A DNA stretch of 64,000 nucleotides, taken from positions 248,001 through 312,000 of the forward strand of contig OZ025659.1 of the NCBI GenBank assembly GCA_964019335.1, given 5' to 3'. Below the pieces are notes generated by a model, which was not told where the DNA came from, made no database searches, and was given only the letters and a program-made list of their open reading frames with translations. This DNA comes from Diplonema japonicum (Eukaryota > Euglenozoa > Diplonemea > Diplonemida > Diplonemidae). A program made the translations under genes and the position numbers. Shown here one piece after another: positions 1 through 9,472 of this stretch. Position 1 is the stretch's first letter; each line of letters begins with the position of its first letter.

Positions 1-102
1 TATCGCGAGGAGAGCGGGCTTCATGTTTTTCCAGTAAGATTTTCAACTGTGGGAGTGAACAATATTTCACTTTATTTTTTCACGCTTCACTTTATTTTTC
101 AC

Positions 103-530
103 GCTAGATTTCAAGCTTGTTTTAGGAGAAAAACAGGTATGTGCAGGAATGAAAAATTACTGAATATAAAGTACTTTATATTCACGCTAGCCCTATTCAC
201 TGTACAGCAAGGGTTCGGGGGTGCAAAAACCCAAGTTGTTACCACATAGACCCCTTGTCTTGGAAATCCCGGTTCGAATGCAATCTGGGAATCTCAAAAT
301 TTACGTCACTCAAGGAACAAAAGCACGTCGGGTCGCCTCTCTCAAGAAGAGGAGAGAGGTGAGCTTGGCAAGCCAGCAGCGGTGACAGCTGCTAGTGGGG
401 CAGCCTGCCAGCAATCCAGGCAGCAGCCACACACCGCTAGATTTCACACTTGTTTTATTAAAGAAAAACAGGTGCAGGAGTGAAAATTACGTTACGTGTA
501 CTTTGGATTCACGCTAGCCCTACAGCAGGA
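103..530. repeat. Imperfect direct repeat, two copies (103-216 and 434-525)
   Basis: Both copies run through the same ordered words: CGCTAGATTTCA, then CTTGTTTTA, then GAAAAACAGGT, then GTGCAGGARTGAAAA, and end with TTCACGCTAGCCCTA. They are diverged by small indels. The word TTCACGCTARAT recurs in the 20-bp tandem repeat at 58.7 kb, so this is probably an old copy of a dispersed element. Confidence 0.55.
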
Positions 531-1734
531 GGTTCTTTGACAATATGGGGCACAAACCGAAAGGGATGGGCAAAAAACCGAAAGCAGGTACGGCAAGGGA
601 AGGGTGAAAAAGGTGATGAAGACCTCCCTCCCAACAAAGAGCGGCGACGACTGCCAGTGGGGCACCGCCACCTTCCCCAAGCAAACACGCTAGAAATGAG
701 GGTAGTCTTACCCAGCATCTCGATCAGACACTAAATCACACCTCCGAGACCATGATGAACGGAACGAAGGTGAGGAGGGAGCTCTGTGCTGCCCCGGGTG
801 TGGGAAGAAAGTGCAAATGTGGTGCCCAGCTGGAAAAAAAGCTCGCAAGTTGCTTTTTTCATCCCCAGCCCCCAAAAGTCTCCAGACTGACCTCAATCCT
901 AGAGTTCAGGGCACCAAATAGGGCTGAATGTTGCCTTTTTTAGCCCAGCCATAACTCCACGGACCGACCCACAACCCCAAAATCGGAAGTAAAAAGTACA
1001 CCCTCAACCCCCCTTGCACACATAATTAAGTGTTCTCATCTGATTACAAGCAAAAAAGAAAAACAAAAAAAAGAAACAAAAGGCGTCAAGAGGGGTAGGA
1101 AAAGGGAGTACGAAAAAGGGCAAAGGCGAGACAGGTGCATTACCTCACCACCAGCATCCATCCTTGCGTGTTATCGATACCAATAGGGGAAGAGGAAAAG
1201 AACTCACAGAAAAGGAGAAGAATAACGGAGAAAAAGCCTAGGAGCCAGAACGATTTGTTTTCCCCCTTTTTGGTTCCCTTCTGTGAGATTTCTTCTCGAA
1301 GCCTCTGGTTTCTTGTGCCCACGGAATGAGAATAAAGGGTAAGAGGAAACCCAGCCCTTTTTTTTTCTTCCTTTTTTTTTTTTTTTTCTTTTTTTTTTTT
1401 TCTCTTTTTTTCTTTCTCTGTGTACATAGAATTCTTGTCAAACAACATAGAAAGGGAAGAAGGAAGGAGTGTTAGGAAGGCCCGACCTCCATTCCTGAAG
1501 GTCTAGGGGTAGCAGCAGCCTTGTTCTTTCTGTTTCAATATTTTCCTCTCTTCCTTTATACTTTTCTTCTTCTTCTTTTTTTTTCCTCTTAATACTTTCA
1601 GGTTTCAAGATATAAAAAAAAAAAAACAAAAACAAAAAAACATGGGGAGGGGAGCGAGCCATTCCCAAATACTAAAGATTAGAAGCAAACTAAAATTTTA
1701 GGATTTATATTTCTCCACCTTTAGGTCAGTTGCT

Positions 1735-1790
1735 GCATCAGGGCAGGTTTTCGGTTAAAAGGAGAGTTTTTAACGAAAGAGCTCAGGGAA
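1735..1790 (-). promoter_or_regulatory. Candidate 3'-UTR hairpin of the selenoprotein gene (possible SECIS, weak)
   Basis: In the sense direction, about 125-180 nt past the stop of the SelW-like gene, TTTCGTTAAAA and TTTTAACCGAAA can pair around a 7-nt loop. CTGAG lies 5' and CTGAT lies 3', and As sit next to the loop. A SECIS needs a non-Watson-Crick TGA/GA quartet and unpaired apical As. The spacing is roughly compatible, but the helix below the hairpin pairs poorly, so this is only a candidate. Confidence 0.2.
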
Positions 1791-1914
1791 GAGATGGGTG
1801 TTGGCGAAACCGTCACAAAATAAGGAGAGAGAAAGAAAAAGAAGAAAAAGAAAGAAAAAGAAAGAAAGAAAAAAAAAAAGAAACAGATTTTTCTTTTTTT
1901 TTTCTTTTTCATTT

Positions 1915-2290
1915 TTAAACGCCCACTGATTTAGCCACCGCGTCAGTGATGGCTTTCATTGTGTTAATCCTAGTTTGGCCGCTCTTTTTGAAAAGAGATT
2001 TCTGAGACCCACTCCAGATCTTCTTGCCGTTGGCATCAGATACAGTTACTTGGAGAGGATAGTTGTTGGTCCCTTCGATTGAGATATTGGCATCGGGCAC
2101 AGCAGATTTGATGGCTTTTACAGCCGAATCACGCTCCTATTTTTTTTTTTTTTTTTTTTTTTTATAAAGATTTACAACATACCTGCCCGCCACCATCTCA
2201 GTTGTAGCAGTAGGTCAAAAGAAACGTTGCCCCAGTCCCACTAGCGGGCTTTTCAGCTTTCGAGGTCGACGTCGAGTTGCAACCACCCAT
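1915..2290 (-). CDS. SelW-like (Rdx family) selenoprotein with in-frame TGA = Sec, 2 exons
   Basis: Two exons (2290-2183 and 2136-1915) flank a 46-nt GT-AG intron made mostly of A, giving 109 residues if the TGA at 2200-2198 is read as selenocysteine. That TGA is codon 31, in the context Thr-Tyr-Cys-Tyr-Asn-Sec, which is the CxxU redox motif of SelW/SelT/SelH (Rdx) proteins at the expected place after the first beta strand. Reading continues in frame through the rest of exon 1 and across the intron. Exon 2 ends in a typical Rdx tail (IEGTNNYPLQVTV, IWSGSQKSLFKKSGQ, a final helix). The N-terminus MGGC could be acylated. The family is thought to act as thiol redox proteins. A SECIS is not confirmed. 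If TGA were a stop, only a 30-aa peptide would result, which I consider unlikely given the preserved downstream frame. Confidence 0.72.
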
Positions 2291-2530
2291 TTTTTTTTTC
2301 CCTCTTCAAGAAAAGAAACCTGTACGATTTTTTTTTTTTTTTAAATTATAATTTCTACCAAAAGAAACAAAAAAAAAAGTAAAATAAAAAAAAAGAAGAA
2401 GAAAATAGTAACAAAAAAAAAAGAAAAAAAAAAGAAAAAGTGTTGTGTGTGGGAAGAGATATCTAAAAAAAAAAGAAAAGAAAAAGAAGTTGCTCTAAAC
2501 AAAAACAAAAAAAAAAACTCTAACACGCCA

Positions 2531-5272
2531 TCAGTTGCCAACAACATAAGAGCTGTGCCTACCGATATTGAAGCTCGGGGACCTGCTTCGGGAACGGGCG
2601 TACGAGGGGGTGCACGGCGGGGTGACCGATCGATGAACAGAGGCCGAGACCGATCGCTGAACAGCCGTGTTTGGTGTCTTGGCAGGGCTGTACACAGCCT
2701 GCTGCGACCATCTAGCCAAAAGGATCAAGCTCGGAATATTATCCTGTATCTCTTGAACGGTGAGAAGCGAATTCTTTTGCGTGGTGCGCATCATGTCGTA
2801 GGCACAAACAAGCTCCCGAAGCGACCTCAACACTGTCATCCTCCCGTGTCGGGGAATACCTTCCAACTCTTCCGGACGTAAATGCCACGGCTCTCCAGGG
2901 TGAAAGCTCCTTTCCTTGATCCCCTCTGACAAGACTGCCTTCAACGCTTGATGGGCTATTTTGAATATCCCTTCCTTGTCTTTTGAATCCGTTATCTGCG
3001 CGATCTTCAAACCCATGGAGGGCGATGCATGGAGAACAGTTTCCCGAAGCTGGATCCACTCTTTTCCTAGATCGTAGTCGTACGCCCAATGGGCGATAGG
3101 AACCTGGCTCGGGGTTAGCGAAGCGGATCGACCTACCGAGGCTGAAGCTGACCTTTTCTGCGGGGTTTGATGATGTATGTTGTGAGCGTTCGACGACCAC
3201 ATGGAAAGGGGTTTTTTCCCGGGGCTTTTCGTGGGTTTGTTATGATTGTTTTCCGTCAAGGCCTTCGTGGGGGACTCGACCCATCGTCCTGTGGGCTCCT
3301 TCTCCTTCTCCTTTTTGTTGGTTGTCGCCATCGATGATCTCCTCACCTTGTTGTTCCCAATACTTTCGTGGATAGTGGTGTGGCGGGACCTTGCAGCCTT
3401 CACCATCCTGCTGATCAGCATCGGGTTGTTCACAACACCTGATCGTGCGTCCCCAGTGAAACTGCTCAGCCCTATCTTCCCTCCTGTTGTTTTCGGTTTT
3501 CTCTGAACGTTTGACGCTTGGCTCAGACTCCTTGCAGGCGACACAAATAAGTCCTTGAAGCTGTCCATTGTCTGTTCCCACAATGCGTCTTCTTTCATTT
3601 CAATAGATTTTCTGTAGTAGCCTTCATTGCGAGAGACGCCAACGAGGGCCTGTGTGTATCGTTGAGCTTCCATTCTGCATTTCTTGTGCTGACTTTCGAT
3701 GGTCTGCCGCAGGAGCCTTTGCGATAGCCTCGTAACAGAGCTTGCGGACTCGCCCGAGCGTAGAAGGGTTGCCCTCACTTCTTCTTCTAGTTCCATGATG
3801 AAGCTCCTTGTCCTCACCTCCTCGGCGCACAGCATGTCCATCATCTCAGTTACTAACAGCAAGTGGTCTAGATTCGCCTGTTTCACTGTCTTCTTAACTA
3901 TATCTGTTGCGATGGTTGTTCTTGCCAGTGCTTCCTGCTCTTCCAGATGTCGTCGGGCGGGGGATTCATCCGGGTGTACCTTGGGCAGTGTTTCTTGTGC
4001 GTGCTTAGCATGTTTTCCCGCGTTTAAGGACTCGAGGGTCATCCCCTGGAACGCCTCGTCTTCCATCTCTTCGTAGAAGGCTCGCCTGTCTTCCTCTTCG
4101 CTCACTAGTGTGTCCTGCTCGTGGCTCACGATCTCTTCCAGCACCATGGCAAGCTCCTTGTGTCGTGTCTGTGCCTTCACTGTCTCGTTCTGCGCTGTTT
4201 TGATCACCGTTGTCTGCAGTTCTGTCATCACTTTGCTGCGGATGACTGCCTCCTCACTCTCTACCTCTTCCCTTCCTTTCTCCTCGTTCTTAAGAAGCTC
4301 GTCGTGGCACTCGAGCAACCTCAACTCTTGCGACAGTGTCAACACAGGAGGTGAGCCGCACCCTGCGAACACAGACGGGGAGTACCGCCTGCCTTCGTAT
4401 ATACCGAGCTTTGTGCTGTGGACGCTCCCAACAGGAGTCTTGGGGGACAGCGAGGAGTGGCGGGAACCAGGACCATGCCCCATGACGATGGCGGTGAGGG
4501 GGTCTGCCGGGAGGGGTGTGACCCCCATGTCATGATAGCACACTGTGCACACCAGCTGCAGGTCGCCGCCGATGCCGCATTCGGTACATGTTTTGTCCAA
4601 GCAGTCCCTGGAGGGGGCAGGCACATGCTCGGGGGAAAGGTCGCATTGGGAAGAATTCTCGGCAGTCTTAACCCTCGTCTGTACGCCTTGGTCAGCGGTG
4701 TCACGTTGGTAGTCGTCCGTGTAGTACTGGATAACACGGGGAGCCTTGGGTGCGACCGTTTCGTTTAGTATAGGAGAACCAAGATACTCTGCTGTAGGAG
4801 GAGACGTGGGTGCTTTTAGCTGGGAGAGCTCTGCCTCAATCACAGCCATCTCTTCTGCTTTTGCCTTCAACTCGTTGCTGAGGTACAGCTCACGTGTCGT
4901 GAGCTCCTTGTGTTCCGCGTGCAGCTTCAGGAACTTGTGAAGGGTGCTGTCCTTTTCCTTCTTCATGTCGTCTACAGTCTCGGTTTGCTGCACGAGCTTC
5001 ATCTGCATCTGTTCTGTCTGATGAGTGGCTGCTTTCCGTTCCGCCTTCAACATCTGCAACAACTGCAGACCATAGGCCACCGAAGCGTCCCTTTCCTCCC
5101 CTACAACGCTCAGCTCGTCTAAGAAGTACGACCCGCTGCTGCGGCTTCTCTTATCGACCTTCTCCTTCACACGCACGGCCCTTCCCCTGCTGATTGCGAA
5201 GGGTGCCACCATGACATTTCTCCCAGGTGGCGTGACCCCCATTGGGGAACCATTGTAGTGCGGGGTGCTCAT
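2531..5272 (-). CDS. Coiled-coil protein with a Cys-rich insert, unknown function
   Basis: Single-exon ORF of 913 residues that I do not recognise. Residues about 60-160 are a long charged heptad-type coiled coil. A Cys cluster (CTECG...CTVCYHD) near 228-248 could bind zinc. Residues about 310-590 are again helical and very rich in Glu. The remainder is Ser/Arg/Pro-rich, ending in an RSRSRSPS-type tail and VVGN. There is no signal peptide or membrane segment. The start at 5272 follows a pyrimidine tract and CAG 18 nt upstream. The next gene upstream ends 116 nt away, at 5389. Length and composition suggest a cytoskeletal or centrosomal scaffold, but that is inference. Confidence 0.8.
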   Translation of the reverse strand: MSTPHYNGSPMGVTPPGRNVMVAPFAISRGRAVRVKEKVDKRSRSSGSYFLDELSVVGEERDASVAYGLQLLQMLKAERKAATHQTEQMQMKLVQQTETVDDMKKEKDSTLHKFLKLHAEHKELTTRELYLSNELKAKAEEMAVIEAELSQLKAPTSPPTAEYLGSPILNETVAPKAPRVIQYYTDDYQRDTADQGVQTRVKTAENSSQCDLSPEHVPAPSRDCLDKTCTECGIGGDLQLVCTVCYHDMGVTPLPADPLTAIVMGHGPGSRHSSLSPKTPVGSVHSTKLGIYEGRRYSPSVFAGCGSPPVLTLSQELRLLECHDELLKNEEKGREEVESEEAVIRSKVMTELQTTVIKTAQNETVKAQTRHKELAMVLEEIVSHEQDTLVSEEEDRRAFYEEMEDEAFQGMTLESLNAGKHAKHAQETLPKVHPDESPARRHLEEQEALARTTIATDIVKKTVKQANLDHLLLVTEMMDMLCAEEVRTRSFIMELEEEVRATLLRSGESASSVTRLSQRLLRQTIESQHKKCRMEAQRYTQALVGVSRNEGYYRKSIEMKEDALWEQTMDSFKDLFVSPARSLSQASNVQRKPKTTGGKIGLSSFTGDARSGVVNNPMLISRMVKAARSRHTTIHESIGNNKVRRSSMATTNKKEKEKEPTGRWVESPTKALTENNHNKPTKSPGKKPLSMWSSNAHNIHHQTPQKRSASASVGRSASLTPSQVPIAHWAYDYDLGKEWIQLRETVLHASPSMGLKIAQITDSKDKEGIFKIAHQALKAVLSEGIKERSFHPGEPWHLRPEELEGIPRHGRMTVLRSLRELVCAYDMMRTTQKNSLLTVQEIQDNIPSLILLARWSQQAVYSPAKTPNTAVQRSVSASVHRSVTPPCTPSYARSRSRSPSFNIGRHSSYVVGN

Positions 5273-5289
5273 TCCCCTCCCCGCCTGTG

Positions 5290-5338
5290 TTGAGAATCAT
5301 ATAAAAAACAGGTTTGCTGCGGGAAAACAAAAAAAAGA
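5290..5338 (-). promoter_or_regulatory. Candidate trans-splice acceptor for the coiled-coil gene
   Basis: Reading the minus strand, TTCTTTTTTTTGTTTTCCCGCAG and then a second AG (CAACACAG) lie between the stop codon at 5389 and the ATG at 5272. A pyrimidine tract plus AG in a gap this short, with no room for a promoter, is the expected spliced-leader addition site. The spliced leader itself is not in the window. Confidence 0.45.
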
Positions 5339-5388
5339 ACATTTTTTATTACGAGAAAAAAAAACTTAACGTAAGGATAGGTTTTGTT

Positions 5389-7085
5389 TCACACCAGCTG
5401 CTTCTCTTTGCAGACGCGGAGAAGCTTTTCTTGTGCAGTAACGACAGAGCGGAGGTGCGTGATGCCCTTCTGGAGTTCGAGCTGGTCGGAGCTTGTGACG
5501 ATCCCGCTAGCTTGCCCGTGGTACATTCCGAGCAGCACAAAGAGTGTTATGAGGACAAGAATCATGGCACGGGTGGTGTTCCAACCGCCTCCTGCAATAT
5601 GTCTCGACTGCTTCATGGGGATGGTGTCTGCAGCAGACTTCAGAATGTCAACAACGGTAGGGCTGCCGGAACGAGTGGCGATCGATCTGCTGCGCTGTCC
5701 CCTTGCAGGGTTCACGGAATGGGACCGGGTGCGTTCGGGAGCGTCGCTGCGCTCTGCAGCCCGCAGCCTTGCAGACACGTCGTCCTTTTGTTTGACAAGT
5801 TCCAGTACTTTCTTGTCAGCAGCGTCTAATCGTTGTTTGAGGTAGCTTAGTTCCTCTTCCTTGGTATCCATTTTCTGCTGGGCTTCTTTTTCGCCACCCG
5901 CTGTCATCATAAGCTCGCTTTTCAGTTTGTCCATGTTGAATCTTAAGTCCTTCGCGGTCTGTTCTTGGTTCCGAATGTTCCACTCCAGCTCCTGGCACCG
6001 CTGTTCTTTCTTGCGGATCTCCTCCTTGGCTTCTTCGAGCTCTTTGGCGAGGCCGCTCGCGCGTTCGGCGAGCTTTCGTTTCTCATGGTCGGCCGCCGTG
6101 AGATCTTCGTTCTTGCATTCCATTGTCGTTTGCATGGAGATTGTTTGCGATTCTAATGCTTGCAGCCTTGCTCGGGATTCTTCATTGTAGACATATAATT
6201 CGTTGAAAGCTTCGTCTTTCCTACGGTATTCATCTTTGGTGTCGTCAAGATGCTGCATTACCTGCTCAACGGATGCTTTTTCCGTTTCGAGTTGGTAGGT
6301 AAGCGTTCCTACCGTGCGTTCTAGATCCTCGATTTTGGTTTGTAAGGAGTGGACCTCGCGTTGCTTGTGGTTTTGCTGATCGCCGAGAGCCTCTACCCTT
6401 CTTTCTTGGGACGTGCGGGTGTCTTCGATTTCTTGTTCGTGTTGTTGCTGTCGGTGTTCGAGTGCCTCGATGGTGGTTCGTAGAGTTTTGAGGACTTCTT
6501 GGTGTTTACCGTCTTTTGAGGTCTCTTCCTTCTCGTAGGTTCGTAGCTTAGTATTGCGTTCTTCAACAGCTTGTGTGAGCTCGTTGATGGATTGTTCCTT
6601 TTGTAGCATCTCCCATTGGAGGTCCTCGAGTTCTTTCATGCTTTTCTGCTGTTCGTTTGTCAGGGTTTCTATTCTTTCTTGAAGTTGGGTGTCGCTTTCG
6701 GCTTCTCCGGATGTTATGTGTCTTCCTTGGGTTTGTAGGTCTTCTATTTCTTGTCTGGCTTTTTCTTGGTTCACCTTTGGGGTTTTTTTTTGTTTTTGTT
6801 TTTGTCTGGGTACCTCTGTTCGTTTCTTCCATGCTTCCATTCTGCTGCGCATGGACTCGAGCTTAGCTTTGTTGTCGGCTTCGGAGATTTCTCGTGCGAG
6901 TTCGAGCTCGTTGCATTTACTTTGTAGTGTTGAAACTTCGTCGTCGGCGGCTTGGTTTCGCTCTTTGAGAAGGTCGATCTGCCGCTGCAGGCCTGTTTTT
7001 TCTTTTTTTTTTTTTTTCAATATTGGGATACCTGATGTATACACCTCGTCCATGTGTTCCGCGCCAGACGCCTGCTGGAGTTCCT

Positions 7086-7116
<31 letters not shown>

Positions 7117-7416
7117 GTATACTTTGTTCGCCAGCATTTCTTGTTTCAGCGTCTGCTTGGTTGTCTTCAACTCCTTTTCGGTCTTCGCCTTGTAGTCTTC
7201 ATATTCATTGCGAAGCTTTCCCGTCTCCATCAGCAGGGCTTGGTACTCTTGGTTTTTCTTCTTCAGCATCTCCTGTGACTTTGCGACAATCTCGTCGATT
7301 TTCTTATCCGCCGCCTTTGGCTCCCCAGCATCTGTTTTTTCCTCTATTTGCTCCAGCAGCTCAGCCTCTTCTGAGATGTCAATCATTCTCTTGAAGTCAT
7401 TGAGAAGGTTCGCCAT
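5389..7416 (-). CDS. Tail-anchored coiled-coil (golgin-like) protein, 4 exons
   Basis: Nearly the whole protein is a continuous coiled coil rich in Glu, Lys and Gln. A single hydrophobic segment (AMILVLITLFVLLGMYHG) lies about 50 residues from the C-terminus, so it is a tail-anchored membrane protein. The overall plan resembles golgins or ER/outer-membrane tethers, but I cannot name a family. Three A-rich introns (7122-7084, 7031-6993, 6813-6775) are each exactly 39 nt, start GTAT or GTAC and end AG. Because 39 is divisible by three and none contains a stop, an unspliced reading gives a deceptive 675-aa ORF with poly-lysine inserts. Spliced length is 636 residues. Start 7416 is the first ATG. 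Confidence 0.75.
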
Positions 7417-8027
7417 GTTAGGACTACTATTTTCCCCCTACTCCCCTTCTTGTTTTTTTTTTTTTTTTTTTTTTTTTTTTTGTTGTTGAAAAACCTGAAG
7501 AGAAAAAGAAGAAGAAGAAAAAAAACGATGATGTTCTCCTTCGTTTTCCCTCCCTATTATATTTTTTTTTTTTCTTTCTGTGATCAAAGAGAATTGTTAG
7601 CAAACGATTCGTCAGAAAAGAAAAAGAGAAAGACGAAGAGGGGGAAGGCCCCCGTTGATTCTTCATAGGGTACGTAATAAAGGGGTGGGGTTAAACCTTA
7701 TGATACTTGCCTGGAATTCGTTTTTTTTACCTTTTCCTTTTTTTAAGATTTTCCCCCTTCCTCTCACTTAAAGGACAGGTATTTGAGTAGAGAAGAAGGA
7801 AGAACGTAAAAGGAAAAAAGAGAAATAAAATACTGCAAACCTCATACTTTTATGCCCCGGGGAAAAAAAGGGGGTACTACTCAGAGGTCACCAGCGCTGG
7901 GATGGAGAAAAAAAATACACTATGATAGGAACGAAGTGGTTAGCAACGGCCCGCCGAAGAAAGGTGACTCATAGCACCCCGGGGGGGGGGGGAAGAGGAC
8001 ACGTTTTGGTTCAAATAGTCCTCCTGC
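7417..8027. other. Intergenic, low-complexity
   Basis: No gene seen. It holds A/T runs near 7455-7480 and 7561-7575, an 11-G run near 7981-7992, and otherwise unique AT-rich sequence. It should contain the EF-2 copy 1 3' UTR and the splice-acceptor region of the gene at 5389-7416. Confidence 0.5.
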
Positions 8028-9426
8028 TTACAACTTGTCGTAGTAGTTCTCGAGGCCAGCAACCTCAGGCTTGAGCCCCTTCCTGATACGGGTCTTGGTC
8101 ACAAGGTCGGAGGCAAGGTTACCCGCCTCAAGCGGGTTACCGGGGAAGGACTGCCAGTGGTCGAACACGCACTGGGGGAAGGCCTGTTGAGTGGGTTTTT
8201 TTTATTTTTTATTTTTTTTTTGACAACATACCTGTCCACCAGTGTTGGACCTGAGGTCAGCGGTGAACCCGAAGGACTCGGCGACAGGGAGGTAGGCACG
8301 GACCTGTATTATTATTATTATTATTATTATTCTTTCTTTTTTTTTTTTTTTTCCTTTTTTTGTTAAAAAAACACACGTTGTAGATGGGAGTCCCTGGCCT
8401 GTTCTCCTCACCAAGCATGATACCCCTCCTCTTGTTGAGGACACCGTAGATCCCTCCCATGGCGTGCTCGACGGTCTGGATGTCGACAAGGAAGACGGGC
8501 TCCATGAGACCGGGCTTGGCGGTGAGGATGCAGGCGTAGTAGTTACGGCGGGCGGTAGGGATGACCTGACCACCACCTCTGTGGATCGCGTCCGCGTGCA
8601 TCGTCATGTCCTCGATGTTGATCCTCACCCCACGCATCGTCTCCTCGCAGAGCACACCCTCCTTTGTCGCCCAGTTCCACGCCGCCACGAACGAGTCCTT
8701 CACCTCGTTCATGTTCTGCACACCCTTCGTCACATCCACCACGATGTTCGGGCCCGCACCGTCCGGACCGAAGCACCAGATCTTCCTCGCCTCCGCGACG
8801 TCCCAGTCGAACTCGTCCGCGAGCACACGCGCCCTGATCTTCACGTCAGCCTCAGCGTGCACGTTCTTGTCCTTGTCATCGATGTTCTGGCACAGCTCGT
8901 CCCCGAGAGGCGCTCCCCTCGCGAAGATCCTGTTGTGCTTGTTCGGCGACTTCGACAGGCACTGACGGTCGCTCTCATCTGTCACCGTCTCACGGAACGA
9001 CACCACAGGCTCAGAGATCTTCAACTTCGCTCCTGCCATGTAGTCCTCCTGAAGATCCTTCAAACAGATCTCCAAGTGGAGCTCTCCTGCTCCTGCGATG
9101 ATGTGCTCTCCTGATTCTTCGATCGAGCACTGCACGAGGGGGTCGGACCTGAGAGAGAGAGAGAAAAAAAAAAGATTTTATTTTATTTTATTTTATTTTA
9201 TTTTATTTTTTTTTTTCTTCTTCTTTTTCTTCTTAACATACTTCGACAGACGCTTCAGACCCTCAACCAACTTGGGGAGGTCAGCAGGGGAAGCGCACTC
9301 CACAGCGACACGCACAACAGGCGACACACTGTACTTCATGTCACGGAGCGGGTAGCAGTCCGCGCAGGACTCGTCCGTAAGGGTCGCGGTCTTCACGATG
9401 AAGTTGTCCACACCTGTGTGTAGAAG

Positions 9427-9472
<46 letters not shown>

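Larger units (their letters stand above)
1..1914. other. Gene-free region with repeats and homopolymers
   Basis: I see no convincing gene here. It holds an imperfect direct repeat (annotated separately), a C-rich plus-strand fragment near 770-840, A/T homopolymer runs near 1360-1430 and 1615-1640, and, at 1735-1915, the 3' UTR of the minus-strand SelW-like gene. Lysine/phenylalanine-only ORFs around 1140-1660 are translations of homopolymers. Confidence 0.6.

Noticed and set aside
235-300. Box B-like GGTTCGAATGC as a tRNA
   Set aside because: No matching T-stem, D-arm or acceptor stem.
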